From: Stieleria varia
GTDB taxonomy: Bacteria; Planctomycetota; Planctomycetia; Pirellulales; Pirellulaceae
Direction of reading: 5' to 3'
Length of the DNA: 64,000 nucleotides
Assembly (NCBI RefSeq): GCF_038443385.1
Contig: NZ_CP151726.1
Location: forward strand, 1,550,001-1,614,000
Shown here: positions 37,956-47,092 of the stretch, piece by piece
Numbering within the stretch: position 1 is the first letter of the stretch
How the letters are laid out: every line of letters starts with the position of its first letter
The notes under the pieces: model-generated
The model's database searches: none
The model's input: only the letters and a program-made list of their open reading frames with translations
Told to the model about the DNA's origin: nothing
Made by a program: the position numbers and the translations under genes

Positions 37956-40142
37956 ATGGCCCACTCTGAACCAACCGATACCAACGTGACATCGGATGCT
38001 CCCGCTGCGAACGTCATCGACTTTGATTCGCAACACGAATTGCTCGGGCATCCCACGGGACTCTACACGCTCTTCTTTGCCGAGATGTGGGAACGATTTT
38101 CCTACTACGGCATGAGGGCGTTGTTGCTCTTTTACATGATGAAAGGGTTCCTCGGCTTTGGAGACAAGGACGCCAACGCTGTTTATGGTGCTTACACCGC
38201 GTTGGTCTACATGACACCGTTCTTTGGCGGCATGATCGCCGACAAATTGCTGGGAGCGAGGACAACCGTGGTGATCGGCGGAGTGCTGATGGCACTGGGA
38301 CACTTGTTGATGACCCTGCAGACGGACATATTTTTCTTCACCGCGCTGGCGTTGCTGATCGCGGGCAACGGATTCTTTAAGCCGAACATCTCAACGATCG
38401 TTGGTTCCCTTTACCCGCCGGGCAGCACTAAACGCGATGGTGGATTCACCATTTTCTACATCGGGATCAATCTCGGTGCCGCGATGGCACCTTTGTTGTG
38501 CGGCTACATCGGCGAGACCTACGGATGGCACTATGGATTCGGATTGGCCACGATCGGAATGATGGTAGGGCTGGCGGTGTTCGTCGCGCCCACGATCGTG
38601 ACTCAAGTGATGATCCTTGGGACGGCATTGCTCTCTGCCTATGGTTTGGTGTTCTACAACCCGGGCGATGTGTTCACCTTCATTACCAATGTCGCCGTTG
38701 CGGTCGCGTTGTTGATCTCTGGAACCATCGCGGTGATGGCGTTGGCCAAGGGAGGATTGCCTGCAGAAGCAGGGCGAACCACTAGGCCAGAGAGTTACTT
38801 TCCCAACCTCACCAAAGTCCTTATCGGTACCGCGGTGGTGATTCCGATTCTTGTGCTGTTGGTTTCCGGTTTCTCCGTCGTGCCCGGTGTCAATGAAATG
38901 GCGAGGTTGATTCCAGAGCATTGGACGAAACCGTTGGAGGACAGCAAGATCAAGTTGGTGCGAGGGTTTGCCGAATTTGTCAAGGAAGCCAGTCGGCCCG
39001 CAGGATTGATCTTGATCATCGCGGGCATCGGCGCGTCGTTTTACTTGATACGCGAAGCTTTGCGGATGGAACGCGTGCCGCGTCAACGGATGTTTGTTGT
39101 TTTTGTGTTGACTTTCTTTTCCTTGCTTTTCTGGGCGTTCTTTGAACAGTCCGGCAGCTCGGTGAACAACTTTACCGACCGCAATATCGATCGAGTCGTC
39201 GAAGAAAGCTTGGTGACCGATGCCGACGTCGGCAAGACCGTCGACTTGCGTGTGGTGCCCGCAAGCGACGATCCCAAGCTTGCCGAGTTGGAGTATCTGA
39301 GCCAGGAGTATCTGGGCCACGAGAACGGAAACGATGAACTTGGGCAACGTGTTCGCACCGCGATCACGGCCGTCGAGGAGGAGAAAGAGCCTGAGAAACG
39401 GATGAAGGGTGAAGAATTGGAGGCAATGATCAAAGAGGTCACCGAGCAGCCTTTGTTCACGATGTCTGCGTTGACTTATCTGCGTGAATACGCCAAGAGC
39501 GATGCGGCTACACCTGCAGATCACAGTATCAAATGGCAATATACCGCCGAGAACGTCGGCAAGATCGGGCTGGGCGGAACCGAGATTCCCGCATCCGTTT
39601 ACCAAAGCGTCAATCCGATCTACATCATGATCTTTGGTTTGGCGTTCAGCATGCTGTGGAGTTTCCTGGGTGCACGTGGTCGAGAGCCCAGCACGCCGGT
39701 CAAGTTCGCGTTTGGACTGATCCAACTGGGAATGGGTTTCGGATGCCTTTACTTCGGTGCCAAGACCTGTGACTCGGACGGCATGGTATCGATGGTGTGG
39801 CTGTTGCTGATGTACCTGTTGCTGACCACCGGCGAGCTGTGCCTTTCCCCGGTCGGCTTGTCGATGATCACCAAACTGTCACCGGCTCGTTTGGTCAGCA
39901 CGGTGATGGGCGCTTGGTTCCTGGCCACGGCGTTCTCACAGTTTTTGGCCGCGATCATCGCCCAGTTCGCGGCGGTCAACGACGGCGGAAATTTTGTTCC
40001 CGTACCGAGCAAGACAGTGAACATCTATGGCGATGTCTATTTCTTGGTCGCGTTGATGGCGATCGGATCGGGCGTCGTCTGCCTGTTCCTGTCGCCGCTA
40101 TTGAAGAAATGGATGCATGTCGATGCACCGCAGAGCGAGTGA
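37956..40142 (+). CDS. POT-family proton-coupled oligopeptide transporter with large central insertion
   Basis: Proton-driven uptake of di- and tripeptides across the inner membrane. 728 residues compared with about 450-500 for bacterial POT proteins. The ExxERF proton-coupling motif is intact on helix 1 (E43, E46, R47, F48), and GGMIADKLLGARTTVV and the FTIFYIGINLGA signature of helix 4/5 follow. The extra length lies mostly between about residues 400 and 555, a charged, Glu-rich hydrophilic region (EEEKEPEKRMKGEELEAMIK) separating two membrane halves. The family is sure; the insertion is unexplained. Confidence 0.92.
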   Translation: MAHSEPTDTNVTSDAPAANVIDFDSQHELLGHPTGLYTLFFAEMWERFSYYGMRALLLFYMMKGFLGFGDKDANAVYGAYTALVYMTPFFGGMIADKLLGARTTVVIGGVLMALGHLLMTLQTDIFFFTALALLIAGNGFFKPNISTIVGSLYPPGSTKRDGGFTIFYIGINLGAAMAPLLCGYIGETYGWHYGFGLATIGMMVGLAVFVAPTIVTQVMILGTALLSAYGLVFYNPGDVFTFITNVAVAVALLISGTIAVMALAKGGLPAEAGRTTRPESYFPNLTKVLIGTAVVIPILVLLVSGFSVVPGVNEMARLIPEHWTKPLEDSKIKLVRGFAEFVKEASRPAGLILIIAGIGASFYLIREALRMERVPRQRMFVVFVLTFFSLLFWAFFEQSGSSVNNFTDRNIDRVVEESLVTDADVGKTVDLRVVPASDDPKLAELEYLSQEYLGHENGNDELGQRVRTAITAVEEEKEPEKRMKGEELEAMIKEVTEQPLFTMSALTYLREYAKSDAATPADHSIKWQYTAENVGKIGLGGTEIPASVYQSVNPIYIMIFGLAFSMLWSFLGARGREPSTPVKFAFGLIQLGMGFGCLYFGAKTCDSDGMVSMVWLLLMYLLLTTGELCLSPVGLSMITKLSPARLVSTVMGAWFLATAFSQFLAAIIAQFAAVNDGGNFVPVPSKTVNIYGDVYFLVALMAIGSGVVCLFLSPLLKKWMHVDAPQSE

Positions 40143-40288
40143 TCGTCGGCTATCCTGTGCATTGTTTTATCGCGTCGTCAAGGTTGTCATCATTCGCACC
40201 GGTGGTCTTGGCGACCCGATGTGTCCACCAGGATTTGGATTTCCGCCCGATCATGCCCAATCGTGTCAGATAATGTCAGTGCGGCAAC

Positions 40289-41542
40289 ATGAAACCCAAG
40301 ATTTTCATCAGCCATTCCGCCAAGTCCACGGATGTTCAGGGGTTCCTGAGTGCGATCCACCAGGAGTTGCTCGGAGCTGAGTTTGATGTGCGGCTGGACA
40401 TCGACGGGTTGGACTTGGGAGACGGATGGCGACACAAGCTGTTTCAGTGGATGGATGAAGTCCACGGTGCGGTGCTGCTGTTGAGCCATTCGGCGTTGGA
40501 ATCCAAATTCGTTCCGATCGAGTTGAGCATCCTCTCGTTTCGTCATCTGCGAGAACAGAACTTTCCGTTGTTGCCGGTTCTGGTCGGGAATGTGCAACCG
40601 GAGGAGCTCGACCAAGGGACGATCGGCGATCTACGTCTTCGCGAGATTCAATGCCTCGTCGCGACGGACCCTCAGGAGACCGCGCGTCAGTTGGTCGCCC
40701 ATCTGCAACGTCAGTGCAATCGTGTGGGGCGTCTGCGAACGCCGATGGAAGTGTTGGAAGACGACGTGGTGAAGCTACTCAGTCGGGCCGGGTTTGAGCG
40801 TTTGGAGATCGAAGAGGCGGCTTGGCAGATCTGCGATCAAGGTTGGACCGCGTCGTCGTCCGAGCAACAGATCTTTCGTTCGTTCGCTCGTGAATTGTTT
40901 CGCATGGATTATGAACAGGCATGTGACGCGTTGCTGGCATTGGGCAAAGGCACGACCGCACACGATGCGAAACGTTGCTTGTTGGAAATTTTGGACTTGA
41001 TCACACCGTTCTGGGTCTTGGAATCTGCCGCGTCCAAATTGGCTCAGTTGGCGATGGGGCAGTACAGTGAGCGTACCTTTACGCTGTGTTGTGCGGAACC
41101 TTGGACCGCTCATTCCTATGTTTCTCGATCCAGCATGAAACCCCTTGGAGCGGGATGGCATGTCTGTGAGCTGATGCCGCCAGAGTCGGAGGATCCGTTG
41201 GAGTGGATCATGAATCAATTGGCCGCTTCCCTGACTCCAGCGGCTGGACCGGCGCGGCAAACGCAGACCCGGGATGTCAAACGACGGCTGGAACGCAAGG
41301 ACTCGCGTCGAGAGCCTGTCTTTCTCTTGTTTCCGCCCAACTGGGTTCTCAGTCCGAACTTATTGCGCAGGCTCCAGGAGGAATTGCCCACGCTGACGAT
41401 TCTGGTCACGGGCCCCGAACGGCAACTAGAAATTCTGCATCCCTTGGCTCATCAACTCGATTTCCCCGGTGAGGATCGCGAGCTGGCAGCATGCGATGCC
41501 TACGACGACACAAAAGATGATCTGGCTCGGGTTCTCGTTTGA
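40289..41542 (+). CDS. TIR-domain protein, putative effector of the MoxR/VWA system
   Basis: 417 residues. The N-terminal 120 residues are a TIR domain: KIFISHSAKSTD (4-15), DIDGLDLGDGW (37-47) and the catalytic-type Glu78 in SKFVPIELSIL. Bacterial TIRs with this Glu cleave NAD+ or make cyclic ADP-ribose signals in defence. Residues about 140-230 look like a helical effector-associated module (PMEVLEDDVVKLLSRAGF), and 240-417 a winged or STAND-like alpha/beta region with no intact P-loop. The ATPase gene starts 27 bases later. Homology to the conflict systems is inferred from domain architecture, not shown by alignment. Confidence 0.85.
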   Translation: MKPKIFISHSAKSTDVQGFLSAIHQELLGAEFDVRLDIDGLDLGDGWRHKLFQWMDEVHGAVLLLSHSALESKFVPIELSILSFRHLREQNFPLLPVLVGNVQPEELDQGTIGDLRLREIQCLVATDPQETARQLVAHLQRQCNRVGRLRTPMEVLEDDVVKLLSRAGFERLEIEEAAWQICDQGWTASSSEQQIFRSFARELFRMDYEQACDALLALGKGTTAHDAKRCLLEILDLITPFWVLESAASKLAQLAMGQYSERTFTLCCAEPWTAHSYVSRSSMKPLGAGWHVCELMPPESEDPLEWIMNQLAASLTPAAGPARQTQTRDVKRRLERKDSRREPVFLLFPPNWVLSPNLLRRLQEELPTLTILVTGPERQLEILHPLAHQLDFPGEDRELAACDAYDDTKDDLARVLV

Positions 41543-41569
41543 ACTTCAGTCTCTATCGCCTACCCCTCC

Positions 41570-42553
41570 GTGCAATTTGGAATCAGTGACGTGACGATTC
41601 GTTTTCAATCCCAACGCGTTCAGACTTGCCAAGCCGCTCCGCAACAGGCAGCGACCTTGGAGGGCAAGACGTATGTGTATCACCATCCCGACATCGCGTT
41701 GGCCATCAACATCGCGTTGATCACGGGACGACCGTTGTTGATCGAGGGGCCATCCGGATGCGGTAAGTCGAGCTTGGCCGTGAACGTCGCCTTGTCATTG
41801 GGGCGACGTTTCTATCAGCACGTGGTGACCAATCGGTCCGAAGCTCAAGAGTTGCTGTGGACCACCGACAACATTCGCCGGTTGAACGATGCTCAAGCCA
41901 ACCAGTTGCTGCCGTTGCCCGCCTACATCGAGCCGGGAGCACTTTGGTGGGCGATGGATCCCGACAGTGCGTCTCAACGCGGTTCGACCGAGCCTCTGGA
42001 TGAACGATGGTTGCCCATTGATCCCGATGTCTTCGCAACCGCTGAGCATACCAGCAACGGCACCGCGTCGGGCGCGGTGGTGTTGATCGACGAGATCGAT
42101 AAGGCCGACCCCGATATGCCCAACGGCTTGCTCGTACCGCTCGGCTCGTTGCGATTCACGGTGACACCCACGATGTCCTTGGTTGCCGCGACCGAGCCAC
42201 CGTTGGTGATGATCACGACCAACAATGAACGTGAGCTGCCGCCCGCCTTTCTGCGTCGATGCGTCCGCTTGGAATTGCCGCCACCGACGACCGACACGCT
42301 GATCGAGATCGCTCAGGCGGTTGACCCGAATGCCGGCTATGACACGGCTTTTTTGAGAAAGATTGCCGATGCGGTGCAACGCATCCATCAATCGGGCGAT
42401 CGTTCGACACCATGCAGCACCGCGGAATACTTGGACACCGTGCGAGCCTGTCACGAGTTGAACTTGACGGCGGATTCTGCGGATTTTGAACGACTAACAC
42501 GTATCGTGTTGCAAACCTCCCCACGCGATCGGGACGAATCGAACTGGTCATGA
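41570..42553 (+). CDS. MoxR-type AAA+ ATPase
   Basis: 327 residues from a GTG at 41570. Walker A IEGPSGCGKSS (58-68), Walker B VVLIDEIDKADPD (about 168-180), sensor 1 ITTNNERELPP (about 212-222) and LRRCVRLELPPP (arginine finger region, about 225-236) place it in the MoxR branch. MoxR ATPases remodel partner complexes, commonly with VWA proteins encoded alongside. Here the VWA-containing gene overlaps its stop by four bases (ATGA), so the two should be translationally coupled. In contractile machines an AAA+ enzyme (ClpV) recycles the sheath; this one could serve that role for the fused sheath downstream. Confidence 0.93.
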   Translation: MQFGISDVTIRFQSQRVQTCQAAPQQAATLEGKTYVYHHPDIALAINIALITGRPLLIEGPSGCGKSSLAVNVALSLGRRFYQHVVTNRSEAQELLWTTDNIRRLNDAQANQLLPLPAYIEPGALWWAMDPDSASQRGSTEPLDERWLPIDPDVFATAEHTSNGTASGAVVLIDEIDKADPDMPNGLLVPLGSLRFTVTPTMSLVAATEPPLVMITTNNERELPPAFLRRCVRLELPPPTTDTLIEIAQAVDPNAGYDTAFLRKIADAVQRIHQSGDRSTPCSTAEYLDTVRACHELNLTADSADFERLTRIVLQTSPRDRDESNWS

Positions 42554-45500
42554 TGGATGCGATCCGAGTCGCCGACCTGCTGCGTGCCTGGAACACGATT
42601 TCGCATGACGAAGCCGTGGACGATGAAGGCATGCATCAACGAGTGGCAAAACTACTCGGGTTTCAGTTGCGAATTCCGGTCAAGCAGTCGCAGGATCGAG
42701 ATCGATCAAAACCAGAATCACAACCAGAGAAAAAGCCGAGCCAGCCAACCAGTCAGCCGCGGCGTTGTGTCGAACACGAATTGTCCGACGCTTATTTGAA
42801 TCTCATCGAGTCTGCGCCAACACCACAGTTGCCGCAGTGGTACCAGGACGCGCCGGTGATGCCTGTTTCGGACACTCAGGGCATCGAGTCGAGAGGCGAC
42901 GTGACTCCGTTGATTCCCGACCATTGGCTGCGAAGTCTGTTGAGGGATCTCTTGGCGAGGGATTTCCTGAGCAACGAGGTGGACGTGGAGCGGATCGTTG
43001 CGAGACTCGCGACAGCCGAACCTTTGGGGGTTCGCTTGCTACGATCCGCCAAGTCGCTTCGCGGCGGAGTTCAGGTCATTGTGGACTCGGCCCAGTCGAT
43101 GCATCCCTACGCAGATGATCAATGGTCGGTTGTGGCTGGCTTGCAAAGAATTGTTCCTGGCAACAGTCTTGAAATCGTCTACACGGACTTGGAAACGCAC
43201 CGCGTCTATGATCCGGTCATCGATGATGAGCGTTTCTATCAGACGCCGCCCGGCGGCTGGACGATTTTGTTGTTGACCAATTTCGGCATCGGTCCCGGCG
43301 AAGGTGCATCGGGGAGCCGTCGTGCATCAAGGTGGATGCGTTTTTGCCAATCGCTCAGCGAGGCACACTATCGAGTCGTTGCGATCACACCCCTGGAGCT
43401 GTCTTCAGGTGATCGTCAGCTCCAGGTTGCAAAGACGACGAGTTGGTTTTCCTCCGCATCGTCGGCCTCCCGTCGCAGTCTTGTCGACCGCTCCACCGTG
43501 CACGACGAGTCGCAAGCGAGAAACGCATCGGGACGAATCCTTCGATCACTGGGGCGACTGCCGACCGATGTCGCGGAGCTTGCCGTGGTGCTGTCGCTGA
43601 CCCATCGGATTCCGCGTTCTTTGTTGAGACGAGCACGCATGCGGCTTTGCCCGACGCTGAGCCCAGCGGTCGAAGCCGAGTTGTGGTTCAGCGGTTTGGT
43701 CCAATCACGCTCGAGCGATTCGATCATCTTGCATCCTGACTGCGTGGCAGAGTTGCAGCGGCGATTGATTGCCAGCGGGCGTCTGGATGAGGTCTGGCGT
43801 TTCCTGCAATCCAGCCACGCAGAACGCCCGACGCTTGCCGGGCTACACGAGCGGCTTTCGTATCTGGCGTTGAAGCGGACCGACGATGCCCGGGACGATT
43901 TTGACGCTGCGATCGCGTCCGTGTTGAAAACGGTGTTGGAGGAAAGGCGGCAGGGGATCGCTCAGTGGGCCATTTCCTCGTTGCCTCGGATTCCGGCGGA
44001 CTGGAATCCGGGACGCATGAACCTGCTGCAGGAAGTCTCACAGCAGTGTATTGCTCGATCCGCTTCGGACTCTGACACTCGGTCTGATTGGGGATCTTCC
44101 CAAACGCCGCTGCCATCGGAGTCAATCCTATCCAGTGAACACCAGATGTTGCTGTCCAAGGAGACAACCATGGTGGAACTGGGCATCCGCGTCGCTGGTG
44201 ATTCGTTGCGGCTGAGCGAGCCTCCGGAGCCGGGGGATGAAGTGCTGCACATTCCCGACTCGTCGCATCGGACGCTTTGGTTCGATGGCGATGCGATTGA
44301 GTGGCCGGCCGGAGATCCTCCCAGGGATTTCTCGCTTCAGTCGGCTCCCAATGTGATTCAGATCACGGACGAATCGGGCAATCAATACGTATTGCGGCGA
44401 GATCTGAAACGCAAGTTTTCCAGCGAAAGACTGCTGCAGCTCGGCCATGGGCATCTCGTTCGTGGTGATCGAGTGGTCGGTCCCGCACTCGCCATCGGCA
44501 ACTCGCGTGTGTTGACGACGCAACGGATTGTTCGTGAAGCGTTTGAGGGAGAAGGTTTCGATTCGGTTCAGTGGGTCGGACAAGATGGATCGATGGATGT
44601 CAAACCCGAGTCGAGTGATCGTCGGGGCAGGCGTCAGAGTGGCGACGACGAGCTGGCGGTCCTTGTTGGGACGTTTGAATCGTCGAATCGGCGAAGCGAT
44701 TCAGCAGAGCTGCCGCCGGAGTCGTTTGGTCCGTGGAACGCGTTGAACACACAGAGCGTAGAAGAATCCGATTTGGCATTTGCGTTGTCGGTCGATGTGA
44801 ATCAGGAGTTGGCGGTCACGCGATTTCGTCTGAAGTCAATCGGCAACAATCGGTTCGAGTTGCAGCCGACGACGTACTTGCGGCACATCGATGTACAGCA
44901 GTGGTCGGGAGCGTTGATTGTCCGCGAAAAGGGCTATCAAAAACTCGGCGTGGCGCTGGCGACATCGGCTGGACTGGTGTTGCAAACACCGGATCAAAGT
45001 GTGCTGCAGAACGAGCGAGCGGCTGAGACATCCAAACTCAAACGTGTGAGAAAACCCCGGGTACACATTACGTACGATGTCGAGGCGGCGGATGCCGTAG
45101 AGAAGAAAGAGTTGCCTTACGTTCTCGGTGTGATATCGGATCTGTGTGGTGATTCGACATCGATGAGCTTGAAAAATGCAGAGTGGTTAACGGTTGAGTC
45201 AGGCGGGTTGGCTTCTCTTTTTGAATCGCTGAAGCCATCAATCGATGCAAGTCATGTGGTTTGGGAGGCATTTCAGAAAATCGATGATCCATTTCTGTGG
45301 CTCGACTACCTGAGTTTCGAAACTCGTGGATTAGTTCACGCAACGCTGAAGTTTCGATCCATGGAGGACTTTGAGCCGTCGCAGGTCGCGACCCAGATTC
45401 CGCTATTGCAATCGGTCTTGGAACGCAGACAACTCACAAGAGAGATTTGCGATTGGTGTGTTCAACACGAGTCAGAATGCCAGTTTGCTGCGCAGTTTCT

Positions 45501-47061
45501 AAAAGACAAAGAGCTACTGCACCTTTTGAATGACATTTTCCTGAAGGTTCGTAGCGGCACGATCACATGGAACAATCAGTCGGACCTACTGAAAGCTGAT
45601 CGCTACCAGTTCCTGGATCTGAATGGTATAGAAAAACTCGTACATTCTTTGCGAGACGGCAACGATGACGAGCACCTGATGGATTGGTTCCGAACGCTGC
45701 TGGATCTGTTCAGAAACCGAGTCCTTGAGGAGGAGCAGTCGGTCACTACGGCGTTAGCAGAACGAATCCGCGATATGGATCGCGTGATCAGCGATATCGT
45801 TCGAGCGGTCATGCATTGCGATGCGTTTCGGAACCTGGAATCTCGCTGGCGGAGCGTGCATTACTTGGCAAACCAATTGGCCACGCACGAAGATCCTTGG
45901 ATCGTTGGTGCAAGATCCAACCACCATGTTGAATTGAAAGTGCTTCCTGTTCCGTTGTCTGCTGTAGGCAAAGATTTTGACTCAACGGTTTCGGTGGATG
46001 AAATCGATCTGTTTCGGTTGGTTGACAATCGCTCAGTCGGTCACACAAGGGTTCCTTTCGGCGCCCTGGTAGTGGACGAACCCATAAACATTCAGCCAAG
46101 AGATTTGGAAATCCTGAGGGGGCTTGCTTTTATTGGCAGTGCTCTTCATTGCCCGGTGCTTTGCACTCCGGCAGCGTCGTTCTTCGGACTTCCTCGTTTC
46201 GAAGACCTGCCAGATACCAACCGACTCGATACTTTGATGATGAAAGGGGCTCAACACATAGCGTGGAATCAATTGAGAAATCAGGAGGATTCAAGATTCT
46301 TGGCAATGTGCTTGCCTGGGATTCTTGGTCGAGCACCCCACACGATCGAGACAGATGAGATCGCGGATGAGTTTAGGTTTCAAGAATGGACTTCCGATCC
46401 CAAGTCAAGAAAATCGATATGGATCACTGGCCAGTACGCTCTTGCAGGCCGCATGATTGAGTCGATGCGGGAGACAGGACTGCCCAATCGGATCGTAGGG
46501 GTCGAAAACGGAGGTCGTGTCAGTGCGCCTGCCATGTTTGGCGAACCGTTTCAAGATCATTCTTTTGTGCAAGCAAGCATTCACGATCGGCTAGAACGTG
46601 AACTTGCAGAACTCGGCTTCTGTTCGTTGGTTCATTTCAAGAACACAGATTACGCCGTCTTCCTGAGTGCCCATTCGGTACATCGCCCCAAACACTTCAG
46701 TGACCAGGAGGCGACGCTTGATGCCGAGGTTGCTGCTCAGTTGCCGGTCGTCTTGTTCGTGTCTCGCTTCATGTGCTACTTGCGTTCGATCTCCGGCGAG
46801 ATGATCGGCCGATTCCTGTCAGCTGAGGAACTGGAACAGTATCTGAATCGTTGGATTGTGCAGTATGTGACTCCGGATTTGGATGCCAGTCCAGAAATTC
46901 GGGCTCAGTATCCATTGGTAGAAGCAAGCGTCCAAGTGAATGAGCGGCGAGGGCATCCAGGCGTCTATGACATGGATGTCGATATCAAGCCATGGATGCC
47001 GTTTTCTCGACGTTTACCCAGGATCAAGCTGCAAACACGCTTGGACACCCCGCGTGCGTGA
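42550..47061 (+). CDS. Fusion protein: VWA-like module + TssB-like + TssC-like contractile sheath
   Basis: 1503 residues. Part 1 (about 140-330): VWA-like, GVQVIVDSAQSM with Asp179 and Ser183 of the MIDAS but Ala at 181, and ILLLTNFG near 239-246. Part 2 (about 330-830): helical and unassigned. Part 3 (about 833-1000): reads as TssB, with RVHITYDVEAADAVEKKELP and the FRSMEDFEPSQVATQIP signature. Part 4 (about 1010-1503): reads as TssC, with the FRNLESRWRSVHYL signature, FGALVVDEP, GFCSLVHFKNTDYAVF (1357-1372), the conserved ATLDAEVAAQLP segment and ISGEMIGRF. Canonical TssB is about 170 and TssC about 495 residues, matching these parts in order. Starts with ATGA overlap on the MoxR gene. The C-terminal parts look lower in G+C than the rest. 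Confidence 0.88.
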   Translation: MMDAIRVADLLRAWNTISHDEAVDDEGMHQRVAKLLGFQLRIPVKQSQDRDRSKPESQPEKKPSQPTSQPRRCVEHELSDAYLNLIESAPTPQLPQWYQDAPVMPVSDTQGIESRGDVTPLIPDHWLRSLLRDLLARDFLSNEVDVERIVARLATAEPLGVRLLRSAKSLRGGVQVIVDSAQSMHPYADDQWSVVAGLQRIVPGNSLEIVYTDLETHRVYDPVIDDERFYQTPPGGWTILLLTNFGIGPGEGASGSRRASRWMRFCQSLSEAHYRVVAITPLELSSGDRQLQVAKTTSWFSSASSASRRSLVDRSTVHDESQARNASGRILRSLGRLPTDVAELAVVLSLTHRIPRSLLRRARMRLCPTLSPAVEAELWFSGLVQSRSSDSIILHPDCVAELQRRLIASGRLDEVWRFLQSSHAERPTLAGLHERLSYLALKRTDDARDDFDAAIASVLKTVLEERRQGIAQWAISSLPRIPADWNPGRMNLLQEVSQQCIARSASDSDTRSDWGSSQTPLPSESILSSEHQMLLSKETTMVELGIRVAGDSLRLSEPPEPGDEVLHIPDSSHRTLWFDGDAIEWPAGDPPRDFSLQSAPNVIQITDESGNQYVLRRDLKRKFSSERLLQLGHGHLVRGDRVVGPALAIGNSRVLTTQRIVREAFEGEGFDSVQWVGQDGSMDVKPESSDRRGRRQSGDDELAVLVGTFESSNRRSDSAELPPESFGPWNALNTQSVEESDLAFALSVDVNQELAVTRFRLKSIGNNRFELQPTTYLRHIDVQQWSGALIVREKGYQKLGVALATSAGLVLQTPDQSVLQNERAAETSKLKRVRKPRVHITYDVEAADAVEKKELPYVLGVISDLCGDSTSMSLKNAEWLTVESGGLASLFESLKPSIDASHVVWEAFQKIDDPFLWLDYLSFETRGLVHATLKFRSMEDFEPSQVATQIPLLQSVLERRQLTREICDWCVQHESECQFAAQFLKDKELLHLLNDIFLKVRSGTITWNNQSDLLKADRYQFLDLNGIEKLVHSLRDGNDDEHLMDWFRTLLDLFRNRVLEEEQSVTTALAERIRDMDRVISDIVRAVMHCDAFRNLESRWRSVHYLANQLATHEDPWIVGARSNHHVELKVLPVPLSAVGKDFDSTVSVDEIDLFRLVDNRSVGHTRVPFGALVVDEPINIQPRDLEILRGLAFIGSALHCPVLCTPAASFFGLPRFEDLPDTNRLDTLMMKGAQHIAWNQLRNQEDSRFLAMCLPGILGRAPHTIETDEIADEFRFQEWTSDPKSRKSIWITGQYALAGRMIESMRETGLPNRIVGVENGGRVSAPAMFGEPFQDHSFVQASIHDRLERELAELGFCSLVHFKNTDYAVFLSAHSVHRPKHFSDQEATLDAEVAAQLPVVLFVSRFMCYLRSISGEMIGRFLSAEELEQYLNRWIVQYVTPDLDASPEIRAQYPLVEASVQVNERRGHPGVYDMDVDIKPWMPFSRRLPRIKLQTRLDTPRA

Positions 47062-47068
47062 AATTCCC

Positions 47069-47092
47069 GTACGTCAGTCTTTTCAGGCTGGC
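47069..47092. repeat. Degenerate copy of the GTACGTCAG palindromic unit
   Basis: It resembles the units at 33335-33437 and lies in the 31-base gap between convergent stops (47061 and 47093). Confidence 0.6.

Noticed and set aside
38391-39725. 444-codon open frame on the - strand
   Set aside because: Antisense to the POT transporter with its intact ExxERF motif.
40289-47061. Complete type VI secretion system or phage tail cluster
   Set aside because: Only sheath-like sequences are found. Hcp/tube, VgrG/spike, baseplate, membrane complex and ClpV are absent from the window.
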